Assembly: GCF_015062615.1 (NCBI RefSeq)
Contig: NZ_SUUH01000003.1
Location: 196,922-260,921, forward strand
Reading direction: 5' to 3'
DNA length: 64,000 nt
DNA from: Denitrobacterium detoxificans
GTDB taxonomy: Bacteria; Actinomycetota; Coriobacteriia; Coriobacteriales; Eggerthellaceae
Positions 34,384 through 42,482 of the stretch are shown in pieces (the stretch's first letter is position 1; each line of letters begins with the position of its first letter). The notes under the pieces were generated by a model. That model was not told the DNA's origin. It ran no database searches and was given only the letters and a program-made list of their open reading frames with translations. Made by a program: the position numbers and the translations under genes.

Positions 34384-35109
34384 ATGTACTTGCTTCCTGC
34401 CATCGACATTCTTGACGGTCGCGCCGTGCGCCTGGCGAAGGGCGACTACAATCGCGTGACGGTCTATAACGAAGACCCCGTTGACCAGGCCAAGCGCTTC
34501 GAAGATGCGGGCGCTACGTGGGTGCACGTGGTCGACTTGAACGGAGCTCGCTCGGGCAAGCAGGAGAACCTGGCCCTTATCGAGCGTATTGCCGAATCAA
34601 CGTCGCTCAAGGTTGAAAACGGTGGCGGCGTTCGCGATATGGCTGCCGTGCAGCGCCTATACGATGCGGGTGTGAGTCGCGTGGTTCTGGGAAGCGCGCT
34701 GGTAGTCGACAAGGAGTTCGCCGAGCAGGCCATTGCCAAGTTCGGCGACATGCTGTGCGCGGGCATCGACGCGCGTGGCGGGGAAGTGGCTATCCAGGGC
34801 TGGCGCGAAGGCGCGGGCGTTCCCGCCGAAGAGCTGGTTGCCGAGGTGGCTGCCGCAGGGTTTAGGCACTTGGTGTACACCGACATTTCCCGCGACGGCA
34901 TGCAGACGGGCATCGATGCATCAGCCTACGAACGCATGGCGCGCGTATTCGGAAATCCGGTCATTGCCAGCGGTGGCGTGACCAACATGGACGACCTGCG
35001 CAACCTTGCCCAGGTTGCGCAGTCTATCGAGGGCGTTATCACCGGCCGTGCCGTATACGAGGGCACGCTTGGCGTTGCCGAGGCGCAATCATTCTGCGAT
35101 GCCCTGTAG
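34384..35109 (+). CDS. hisA: ProFAR isomerase
   Basis: 241 residues, TIM barrel. The start MYLLPAIDILDGRAVRLAKGDY carries the first catalytic Asp; the second is in HLVYTDISRDGMQTG. Phosphate loops are NGGGVRD and ASGGVTNMDD. In some actinobacteria HisA doubles as the tryptophan isomerase PriA; no trp genes are nearby to judge that. Spacing to hisF is 60 bp. Confidence 0.95.
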   Translation: MYLLPAIDILDGRAVRLAKGDYNRVTVYNEDPVDQAKRFEDAGATWVHVVDLNGARSGKQENLALIERIAESTSLKVENGGGVRDMAAVQRLYDAGVSRVVLGSALVVDKEFAEQAIAKFGDMLCAGIDARGGEVAIQGWREGAGVPAEELVAEVAAAGFRHLVYTDISRDGMQTGIDASAYERMARVFGNPVIASGGVTNMDDLRNLAQVAQSIEGVITGRAVYEGTLGVAEAQSFCDAL

Positions 35110-35169
35110 GGGCCTAGATTCTGCTAGTTGCCGCGCTTCGGCGCATGGCTGTACACGGGAAGGAGCGAC

Positions 35170-35934
35170 ATGCTGGCGAAACGCGTGATTCCCTGCATGG
35201 ACGTAAAGGACGGGCGCGTCGTGAAGGGCGTGAACTTCGTGAACCTGCGCGATGCGGGCGATCCCATCGAACTTGCTCAGCGCTACGATGAGCAGAAGGC
35301 CGACGAGGTCATCTTCCTGGATATCACGGCCACGCACGAGGGTCGCGCCACGACGGTGGCACTGGCCAGCAGGGCGAGCGAAGAGCTGCACCTGCCGTAT
35401 TGCGTGGGTGGCGGCTTCCGCACCGTTCAGGATATTCGCACGATGATTGCGGCGGGAGCCGACAAGGTGTCGGTGAACAGCGCGGCGGTGGAAGACCCCA
35501 CGATTATCACGCGTGCGGCTGCGGCGTTTGGCAGCCAGGCCATCATCTGTGCCATCGATGCCAAGCAGGTAGCGGGCAATCCCAACAAGTGGGAAGTGTA
35601 CGTGCATGGCGGGCGTAAGAATACCGGTATCGACGCCGTGCAGTGGGCCCAGAAGGTTGCCGCGTGCGGTGCGGGCGAGATCTTGCTTACAAGCATGGAT
35701 CGCGATGGCAGCAAGGATGGGTTCGATATTCCCCTTACGCGGGCCATTGCACGCGCGGTGGACATTCCCGTCATCGCCAGCGGTGGCGTGGGCACGCTCG
35801 AGCACTTCGCCGAGGGCATCATCGAAGGCGAGGCCGATGCCGTGCTGGCTGCGAGCGTCTTTCACTTCGGCACGTATACGGTGCGCCAGGTGAAGGAATA
35901 TCTGCGCTCCCAGGGCGTTCACGTACGCCTGTAG
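35170..35934 (+). CDS. hisF: Imidazole glycerol phosphate synthase, cyclase subunit
   Basis: 254 residues, TIM barrel. LAKRVIPCMDVKDGRVVKGVNF holds the first Asp and LTSMDRDGSKDGFDIPL the second. It forms imidazole glycerol phosphate and AICAR with HisH, the AICAR returning to purine synthesis. ATG 35170 follows GGAAGGAGC. Last gene of this operon; hisI lies separately at 38543. Confidence 0.96.
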   Translation: MLAKRVIPCMDVKDGRVVKGVNFVNLRDAGDPIELAQRYDEQKADEVIFLDITATHEGRATTVALASRASEELHLPYCVGGGFRTVQDIRTMIAAGADKVSVNSAAVEDPTIITRAAAAFGSQAIICAIDAKQVAGNPNKWEVYVHGGRKNTGIDAVQWAQKVAACGAGEILLTSMDRDGSKDGFDIPLTRAIARAVDIPVIASGGVGTLEHFAEGIIEGEADAVLAASVFHFGTYTVRQVKEYLRSQGVHVRL

Positions 35935-35965
35935 CCACGTGGTTCAACACATGCATATCATGAAA

Positions 35966-35991
35966 AAGGGCAGGCCATCGTGCCTGCCCTT
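35966..35991. terminator. Bidirectional terminator between hisF and the GH25 gene
   Basis: AAGGGCAGGC (35966-35975) pairs with GCCTGCCCTT (35982-35991). An A-rich left side gives a U tract for the minus-strand gene; the right side is CGTTT. It sits between converging genes. Confidence 0.8.
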
Positions 35992-36014
35992 CGTTTGCGC
36001 GTTGCGTTGGCGTG

Positions 36015-37340
36015 CTATTTCGCCTTGGCGTACCAGGCGATGCCTTCGTCGCGCCAGCCCAGCTTTACCAGCGAATCGCGTTCGCTCGTGCTCGTGGTGA
36101 AGTTGTGCGAGCCCGACTTGGCGTTGGGATTGTACTGGCGGTACAGGGGCACTCCCGACTCGCCTGCGCTATACCATCCCACGCCCTCATAGCGCCAGCC
36201 CAGGCTTACGAGATGGTTTTTCTCTTCGGCCGAAAGGGTGTAGTGGTGGTCTCCTCCGTTCGGGTTGTACAGGCGATAGACGGCACTGCCCGACGTGGGG
36301 GCAACCCAGCCCTTGTCTTCCCAGTTCCATCCAGCCAACGTGAGGAATTCGGCCTCGTGCTGGCTTGCGGTGTAGAAGTGCTCGCCCGAGTTCGGGTTGT
36401 ACAGGCGGAACATGGTGCCCGAGGCGTAGTTGCCCTGCAGGAACCGCATGTTCAGATCGGCTACGTTCACATCGGTGGTGTTGCCCGGAATGCCGGGAAG
36501 CTGGGCCATCGAGCTGTATTGCCAGATGCCGCAGCCATTGCTCGCCAGGCTGCTGAACTTGCCGCCGAAGGGCGTGGTGGAGTAGCCGTCTTGCCCGGGC
36601 GTGTAGTACTTGCTGCTGTAATAGCGGGCGATCCACATCCAGTCGCTGCCCATATCGATTTCGGAAAGGTTGTCGGCCCACCACGAGCAGCTTGCATATA
36701 CGCCCACTTCCCAGTAGCCGTTGCTCTGCAGCTCGTTGCGGAATGCGTCAACGATTTCCGCATAGGTGCTTCTGCTCAGCCCATTGGTCGAATTGTCTTC
36801 CATATCCAGGTAGATGGGCAGAGAGAGCTCCTCGTACGTAATGCCCTGCTCGCGGAGCTGACGCAGGACGTGCTGCGCCTCGTCACGTGCTTCGGTGGCG
36901 TTCGTGGCATACGAGTAGATGTATACGCCGAAGGGGATGTCGTTCTGTCGGACCCCGCGGATGTTGTTAGCCCATTGTCTGTCGTCTTGGGCTGAGGTGT
37001 TGCGTCCCCAGCCGCAGCGCACGATGGCGTAGCGTACGCGCGACTTTGCCTGGGCCCAGTCGATTGTCTTCTGGTGGTGGCTTACGTCGATGCCGAACTT
37101 TACCAAGTCGGGAGACGTGGACTGCGCGGTGAGGCCGGAAACTTCGCCTACATCGAACGCGCCATCGTCGTCGGAGGCGCCAATGAGCTCGCCGTCGGAG
37201 TAGCGCCAGCTGTTTTCCAGGCCGTCTTCCTGGCTGGCCCATGCGGTGGAAGTGGTGGCAGCGAATGCGAATGCAAGCGCGACCACGACCAGGGTCGCTT
37301 TGATGCCATGGATGATAGGTGCATTTGAAGTGCGAGTCAT
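36015..37340 (-). CDS. Secreted GH25 lysozyme with three DUF5648-type repeats
   Basis: 441 residues. A signal peptide (about 1-35, ending TAWAS) is followed by a spacer and a glycoside hydrolase family 25 barrel (about 72-290): FGIDVSHHQKTIDW, IVRCGWGRN, and the catalytic acid strand IYLDMEDN. It would cleave the glycan backbone of peptidoglycan. The C-terminal ~130 residues carry three repeats, as in MFRLYNPNSGEHFYT and VYRLYNPNGGDHHYT, very similar to those of the CHAP protein at 20889. On the minus strand, GAGGGGG precedes the ATG. Likely a wall-remodelling or competitor-directed enzyme. Confidence 0.88.
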   Translation of the reverse strand: MTRTSNAPIIHGIKATLVVVALAFAFAATTSTAWASQEDGLENSWRYSDGELIGASDDDGAFDVGEVSGLTAQSTSPDLVKFGIDVSHHQKTIDWAQAKSRVRYAIVRCGWGRNTSAQDDRQWANNIRGVRQNDIPFGVYIYSYATNATEARDEAQHVLRQLREQGITYEELSLPIYLDMEDNSTNGLSRSTYAEIVDAFRNELQSNGYWEVGVYASCSWWADNLSEIDMGSDWMWIARYYSSKYYTPGQDGYSTTPFGGKFSSLASNGCGIWQYSSMAQLPGIPGNTTDVNVADLNMRFLQGNYASGTMFRLYNPNSGEHFYTASQHEAEFLTLAGWNWEDKGWVAPTSGSAVYRLYNPNGGDHHYTLSAEEKNHLVSLGWRYEGVGWYSAGESGVPLYRQYNPNAKSGSHNFTTSTSERDSLVKLGWRDEGIAWYAKAK

Positions 37341-37532
37341 ATGGCCCCCTCAATGAATCTACGTAGGTCCCACTTTACCATGGAACGTATGTGCCATGCA
37401 TGGATTCGGCTAAGAGCGCACATGTTCGAATAGCTCGTTTCGCGTGCTTGTTACTGGCCCCGAAAAATCACCTGATGGGAGCATCGTTCTGCGGTATGAT
37501 GATGCGAACGTTTTCCGATTGAAGGAGCACTC

Positions 37533-38447
37533 GTGGCAGTTCTATTTCCCTTTGTCTTTATCGCTTTCGTCTTCCTGCTCTTGTTCCTCAGCGGCATCTT
37601 TGTCGTTCAGCAGCAGCAGGAATACATCATCGAGCGCTTCGGGCGCTTCAACCGCACGGCCCTGCCCGGCCTGCATGTGAAGATCCCCTTCGTGGAGCGC
37701 ATTGCGTCGAAGGTCGACCTCCGCACGCGTCAGACGGCCATGCAGATCGATGGCAAGACGAAGGACAACGTAACCATTACCATGACGGTGGCGGCGCAGT
37801 ACCACGTGAACTACGATCGCGGTGCCGATCCCACCCAGAGTGGCGTGTTCCGCAGCTATTACATGCTGGCCGATCCCGAAGACCAGATGCGCGCCTATAT
37901 CGCCGACGCCCTGCGTTCCGCCATCCCGAACTACGACCTCGACGCCGTGTTCGATAACAAGGACAGCATCGCCGCCGACGTGAACACCACGGTAGCTGCG
38001 CGTATGGTTGGCTATGGATACGACCTCGTAAGCACCCTCATTACGTCCATTGGCCTTCCCGCCGACGTGGAAGCGTCCATGAACAAGATCAATTCCGCTC
38101 AGCGCGAGAAGGAAGCGGCTCAGGCACTGGCCGATGCCGATCGCATCAAGGTCGTCGTCGAGGCTCAGGCCCAAGCTCAGGCCATGGAGGAGTCTGGCCG
38201 CGGTATCGCCGCTCAGCGCAAGGCCATCGCCGAGGGCATTGCCGGTTCGCTCGATGTCATCCGCGAATCGGGCGTTTCCACGCGTGAGGCCAACCAGCTG
38301 TTCCTGTTCACCCAGTGGGCTGAGATGATGGGTGAGTTCGCCAAGAAGGGCAATTCCTCCACGGTGGTCCTTCCCAACGATTTCAACCAGACTTCCAGCA
38401 TGTTCGAGCAGATGCTGGCTGCCAACAAGGCCGACGATAATCAGTAG
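37533..38447 (+). CDS. SPFH/Band 7 (stomatin-like) membrane protein
   Basis: 304 residues starting at GTG 37533, with GAAGGAG 5 nt upstream. One N-terminal membrane helix (about 4-24) leads into the SPFH domain (about 25-200): QQQQEYIIERFGRF, KIPFVERIASKVDLRTRQ and TMTVAAQYHVN. A helical Ala/Gln/Glu-rich coiled coil follows (about 185-260). It belongs to the stomatin/YbbK group, which oligomerise in membranes and often partner with an NfeD protease; no nfeD is nearby. Divergent from the lysozyme gene. Confidence 0.9.
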   Translation: MAVLFPFVFIAFVFLLLFLSGIFVVQQQQEYIIERFGRFNRTALPGLHVKIPFVERIASKVDLRTRQTAMQIDGKTKDNVTITMTVAAQYHVNYDRGADPTQSGVFRSYYMLADPEDQMRAYIADALRSAIPNYDLDAVFDNKDSIAADVNTTVAARMVGYGYDLVSTLITSIGLPADVEASMNKINSAQREKEAAQALADADRIKVVVEAQAQAQAMEESGRGIAAQRKAIAEGIAGSLDVIRESGVSTREANQLFLFTQWAEMMGEFAKKGNSSTVVLPNDFNQTSSMFEQMLAANKADDNQ

Positions 38448-38464
38448 GCTCGCATAGAGATTGC

Positions 38465-38497
38465 ACGGCCGGGGTTGCGCATGCGCCCCGGCCGTTG
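38465..38497 (+). terminator. Hairpin between the SPFH gene and hisI
   Basis: ACGGCCGGGG (38465-38474) pairs with CCCCGGCCGT (38486-38495), followed by TGTATTT. Likely a terminator. Confidence 0.65.
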
Positions 38498-38542
38498 TAT
38501 TTCATGTATACCAGTTGCGAATGCGAACGCAGGAGGCGTGCA

Positions 38543-38884
38543 GTGAACAAGGAAATCGACGCGCTCAACGTGGCCGACCTTACCTACAACGAAGCGGGGC
38601 TCATTCCTTGCATCGTGCAAGATGCCTCCACGAAGGACGTGCTCATGATGGCGTGGATGAACGCTGAAACGGTGCAGCGTACCCTCGACGAGCGTACGAC
38701 CTGGTTCTTCTCGCGCAGTAGGAACAGGCTGTGGCATAAGGGCGAAGAAAGCGGCAACGTGCAGAGGCTCGTGGAGCTGCGCTATGACTGCGATGCCGAT
38801 ACGCTGCTTGCCTTGGTGGAGCCTGCGGGTCCCGCATGCCATACAGGCCAGAACAGCTGCTTCTATCGTTCGTTCGACCTGTAA
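38543..38884 (+). CDS. hisI: Phosphoribosyl-AMP cyclohydrolase
   Basis: 113 residues. AGGAGG at 38531-38536 sets the GTG start at 38543; upstream in-frame codons have no ribosome site. It opens PR-AMP's purine ring. Motifs: VLMMAWMNAETVQRTL, TWFFSRSRNRLWHKGEESGN and the zinc cysteines in DCDADTLL and CHTGQNSCF. The HisE pyrophosphohydrolase domain, often fused at the C-terminus, is absent. It lies 2.6 kb from the main his operon, next to recQ. Confidence 0.94.
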   Translation: MNKEIDALNVADLTYNEAGLIPCIVQDASTKDVLMMAWMNAETVQRTLDERTTWFFSRSRNRLWHKGEESGNVQRLVELRYDCDADTLLALVEPAGPACHTGQNSCFYRSFDL

Positions 38885-38890
38885 TTGCGT

Positions 38891-40810
38891 ATGCCCGCCA
38901 ATCAGCAAGGTATTACGCCCGAAGCGGCTCTCAAACGCCATTTCGGGTACGACGCGTTTCGCCCCAACCAGGCCGAGATCGTGCATGCCATCATGGCAGG
39001 GCGCGACGTGCTGGCCGTCATGCCCACGGGTGCGGGCAAGAGCGTGTGCTATCAAGTGCCTGCCGTGTGCCTGGGTGGGTATGCCTTGGTGGTTTCGCCC
39101 CTCATATCGCTTATGAAAGACCAGGTGAATTCCCTGGAGCAGGCGGGCATTGCGGCGGCATTCGTAAACAGCTCCATTTCCCCGCTTGCCCAGCGCGATA
39201 CCCTGAAGGCCGTGGAAGCGGGTCTCGTTCGCCTGCTCTACATTGCCCCCGAGCGCCTGTCGCGTGATGACTTCCGAGCGTTTTGTGCCCAGTGCCCGCC
39301 AGCGTTGGTTGCCATCGACGAGGCGCATTGCATCAGCCAGTGGGGGCAGGACTTCCGGCCCGACTACCAGCACATTTCTTCGTTCGTGGAAGAGCTGCCC
39401 ACGCGTCCCGTCGTGGCGGCGTTCACCGCTACGGCCACGCGCCAGGTGCGTGACGATATTCGCGAGAGCCTGCAGCTGCGCGATCCCCTGCAGATTACGG
39501 CAAGCTTCGATCGCCCTAACTTGCATTTCTCGGTGAAGCGTCCCACGGGTTCCAGCGGTCCGAAGAGCAAGGACGGCATGCTGCGCAAAATCGTGGAAGA
39601 GCACGAAGGTCAGGTGGGCATTGTCTATTGCATGTCCCGCAAGGCGGTGGAAGAGGTGTGCGATACCTTGAATAGCTGGGGGTATTCCGCCACGCGCTAC
39701 CATGCTGGTCTGGGCGATCGCGAACGCCGCGCCAACCAGGAGGCGTTCGTGTACGACCGAGCCCAGATCATGGTGGCCACGAATGCGTTCGGCATGGGCA
39801 TCGACAAGAGCAACGTGAACTTCATCGTGCACTACAACATATCGCTCGACTTGGAAAGCTATTACCAGGAAGCGGGCCGTGCGGGTCGTGATGGGGAACC
39901 CGCCGATTGCATTCTGCTGTATGCGCCCAAGGACGTGCGAACCGCCGAGTTCCTTATCAATGCGGGGTATGGCGAGCAGCCGGGCATCGATGCGCCTACG
40001 CGCGCCGAGCTGCTCAAGCGAGCGAAACGCCGCCTGAAGATGATGACGTTCTACGCTACCACGCAGGATTGCCTTCGCAGGTTCATTTTGAACTACTTCG
40101 ACGAGGAAGCCCCGGGGTATTGCGGGAGCTGCGGCAATTGCGAGACGCAGTTCGAAGAGCGCGACGTTACGGTCGAAGCGCAGAAGATCATCAGCTGCGT
40201 GTATCGCCTGCAGCAACGGAACCGTACGGTGGGGAAGAGCACCATCGTCGATATTCTGCGTGGGTCGAAGGCCCAGAGAATGACGCTTGGCGGCTTCGAT
40301 ACGCTTTCCACGTATGGCATTATGCGCGATGAGGGCACGCGTCACATTCGGTTCATCCTCGATGCGCTCGTCGAGCGCGGCATTCTGGCTCAGGTCGACA
40401 TTCGCGATGGGAAGTTCCAGGTGGTGCAGGCCACGCCGCAGTCGGCGGAATTCCTGCGAAGCCATCAGAGCTTCAGTCTGAAGGTTCCCAAGGAAAACGA
40501 TCTCGATCGCGACCGCAAACGCATGCGCGAAGGACGTCCGGGCCCAGTGGGTACGCCCCGCAACAGGGGGTATGCCGAAGCCCCGGCCAACCCTGAGCTC
40601 TTCCGCAAGCTCAAGGAACTGCGCGCCGACATTGCTGCGGAAGCGGGCATTCCCGCCTACGTGGTATTCAGCAACCACACGCTTCACGATATGTGTCGCA
40701 GGATGCCCCATGACGAGGCGGAACTGCTGGAGGTGAGCGGCGTGGGCCAGGTGAAGGCCGACCGCTACGGCGCCGACTTCCTGGAGGTCATCAACGCGGC
40801 GCGCGAGTAG
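38891..40810 (+). CDS. recQ: ATP-dependent DNA helicase RecQ
   Basis: About 639 residues. The helicase core has FGYDAFRPNQAEIVHAI, Walker A MPTGAGKS (near residue 45), DEAHCISQWGQDFRPDY, and QEAGRAGRDGEP. The zinc region contains CGSCGNC. The RQC winged helix (about 430-510) and a C-terminal HRDC (about 565-639) complete the full domain set. Start uncertain: ATG 38891 or TTG 38885, neither with a good ribosome site, so coupling to hisI seven bases upstream is likely. It unwinds recombination and stalled-fork intermediates. Its stop is two bases from the converging regulator gene. Confidence 0.95.
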   Translation: MPANQQGITPEAALKRHFGYDAFRPNQAEIVHAIMAGRDVLAVMPTGAGKSVCYQVPAVCLGGYALVVSPLISLMKDQVNSLEQAGIAAAFVNSSISPLAQRDTLKAVEAGLVRLLYIAPERLSRDDFRAFCAQCPPALVAIDEAHCISQWGQDFRPDYQHISSFVEELPTRPVVAAFTATATRQVRDDIRESLQLRDPLQITASFDRPNLHFSVKRPTGSSGPKSKDGMLRKIVEEHEGQVGIVYCMSRKAVEEVCDTLNSWGYSATRYHAGLGDRERRANQEAFVYDRAQIMVATNAFGMGIDKSNVNFIVHYNISLDLESYYQEAGRAGRDGEPADCILLYAPKDVRTAEFLINAGYGEQPGIDAPTRAELLKRAKRRLKMMTFYATTQDCLRRFILNYFDEEAPGYCGSCGNCETQFEERDVTVEAQKIISCVYRLQQRNRTVGKSTIVDILRGSKAQRMTLGGFDTLSTYGIMRDEGTRHIRFILDALVERGILAQVDIRDGKFQVVQATPQSAEFLRSHQSFSLKVPKENDLDRDRKRMREGRPGPVGTPRNRGYAEAPANPELFRKLKELRADIAAEAGIPAYVVFSNHTLHDMCRRMPHDEAELLEVSGVGQVKADRYGADFLEVINAARE

Positions 40811-40812
40811 CG

Positions 40813-42210
40813 CTATTGCTTTGCGCCCTGCTCGATGACGTCGTGCAGGCTCTGGCGGTCGTATACGCCAATCTTGCGATACAAGTTCGATACGTGATGC
40901 TTCACCGTGCCGTTGGCAATGACTAGTTCCTTGGCGATGTAGGGAATGCTGCGGCCGCGTGCCAGCAGTCTGAGCACTTCGCTTTCGCGATTGGTAAGGC
41001 CGAACGCTTGGGCGATGTTTTCGCAGCGTTCGTCAAGCGAAACGGTGGCGGCGTGCACGGGACGCGTGCGGTAGAGCTTCATGAGGTCGGATTGCGTGAA
41101 CACGAGCGAGCCAATGATGATGGCAATGATTGCGCAGGTGAGGATGGTGTCGTGTATCCAGTCGCCGTTGGTCAGCAAGTAGACCATCATCTCGTGCGCG
41201 GCTATGGTTCCTACGGCGGTGCCGATACGCGTGGCAAAGACGGCCAGTGCGAAATAGCGTACGGGCGGCTTGTGCATGCGAAACGCCAGGTCGGTGGATA
41301 CGAGCATGACGAGCATGTCGAGTGCATAGATGCCCACCATCACCAGGCCGTTGCCCACGTTGGCCATCAGCTCGGGTGCGATGACGATCATGATCAAGCC
41401 GCACGATATGGAGGGCACGATGATGCGGTAGAGCGCCACGGGCTCGATGGAGGGCGGGAACACGATGGTGGAAACGAGCACGGCGGCCAGGAGCAGCCCC
41501 GCTGCCAGGGCCGATGCGCCGATGCTTCCCCCGCCTTGCGTATCCAGGTAGGGAAAGATCGCCTGGGTCGTGCCCCAGATGATGCTCAGCAGCACCAAGG
41601 GCACGAAGATGAATGCCGACGGCTTCGATTCCATCTCGAACTGGGTTTGCGCTGCTTCGCGTTTCGGCTCGTTGCGCGAAAGGTACAGAATCAGAAGCGA
41701 TGCGGTGGGCATGATGGCCAGCAGCGGTGCACCCAGTGCGTTGGGAACGCTTAGAACGGCGAAGAACAGCACGAACGCGAACACGTATGACGCCATGAGG
41801 CACCGTGCGACGCGGCCCATGGCCAGCGTGCTCCAGAATTCGCCCCACATGGCCAGCAGCAGGGCATTGCCCAGCGAAAAGCAGATGACGCTTGCGACGA
41901 ACACCACGTAGGCGGACGTTCCCGAAAGCAAGCCGGCCGCAACAAGGCCCAGCGAACCGCCTGTGGCGAGAAATGCGCACACGCCGTAGCACGGAATGTT
42001 GCCTACCAAGGGCATAATCTTCTTGGGCAGGAAGGCCACGGCAAGATATCCCAACGCGGTGGCCACCATCACGAAGGCGAGGGGTCCCGATCCTTCGGTG
42101 TTATGCAGCGGAAGCATGTTCGAGCACATGGCGATCATCCACCATGCCTGCCAGAAACCAAGTCCGATAAACGTTAGGAGCGATCCATTCGCTCGTGGGC
42201 GCAGTGCCAT
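40813..42210 (-). CDS. Membrane-embedded LuxR-family transcription regulator
   Basis: 465 residues. The ATG at 42210 follows GGGAGGA on the minus strand; a longer frame to 42324 is unsupported. About twelve membrane helices (roughly 10-385) precede a C-terminal GerE/LuxR helix-turn-helix (about 400-460): FGLTNRESEVLRLLARG, IPYIAKELVIANGTVKHHVSNLYRKIGVYDR. This architecture, a multi-spanning sensor with a LuxR DNA-binding end, is greatly expanded in Eggerthella and relatives and commonly sits beside reductase genes. It is divergent from the FAD reductase at 42483 and probably controls it. The ligand is unknown. Confidence 0.88.
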   Translation of the reverse strand: MALRPRANGSLLTFIGLGFWQAWWMIAMCSNMLPLHNTEGSGPLAFVMVATALGYLAVAFLPKKIMPLVGNIPCYGVCAFLATGGSLGLVAAGLLSGTSAYVVFVASVICFSLGNALLLAMWGEFWSTLAMGRVARCLMASYVFAFVLFFAVLSVPNALGAPLLAIMPTASLLILYLSRNEPKREAAQTQFEMESKPSAFIFVPLVLLSIIWGTTQAIFPYLDTQGGGSIGASALAAGLLLAAVLVSTIVFPPSIEPVALYRIIVPSISCGLIMIVIAPELMANVGNGLVMVGIYALDMLVMLVSTDLAFRMHKPPVRYFALAVFATRIGTAVGTIAAHEMMVYLLTNGDWIHDTILTCAIIAIIIGSLVFTQSDLMKLYRTRPVHAATVSLDERCENIAQAFGLTNRESEVLRLLARGRSIPYIAKELVIANGTVKHHVSNLYRKIGVYDRQSLHDVIEQGAKQ

Positions 42211-42275
42211 ACATTCCTCCCTTGCGACAGAGAAAATCAATCTCTCGCGGGCGTCCCTCCCGTCCGCGCCCTGTC

Positions 42276-42382
42276 GCGTGGGGCACATTCTACCCCACGC
42301 GCGCGTAAAGAGGGTCCAATTCACGCAATGGCCTATGGGCCGAAACGGTTCATTTTTGGAAATGGGCTGCTCTAGCCCATAG
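42276..42382. promoter_or_regulatory. Divergent control region with candidate operators
   Basis: Between the regulator and the reductase lie three inverted repeats. GCGTGGGG/CCCCACGC is at 42276-42300. CTATGGGC (42333-42340) is repeated inverted as GCCCATAG (42375-42382). ATGGGC/GCCCAT (42362-42380) forms a tight hairpin or operator just before an AT-rich TTTTATATAT tract. These are natural targets for the LuxR-type protein, but binding is inferred. Confidence 0.45.
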
Positions 42383-42482
42383 TTTTATATATGCGCCGAT
42401 CCTATGATTCGGGGCGTGCCGCGGGGAGCGGCATGCGCATTGGCGGGAGGCCCATGCGCTTTTCCGACATAGGAGGGAATAT

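Noticed and set aside
38441..40711. Very long open frame on the minus strand opposite recQ (and similar ones opposite dnaB, pheT, the U32 gene and the radical SAM gene)
   Set aside because: The GC-rich third codon positions of the true genes keep antisense frames open. These have no ribosome sites, no recognisable domains and low-complexity Arg/His/Ala composition.
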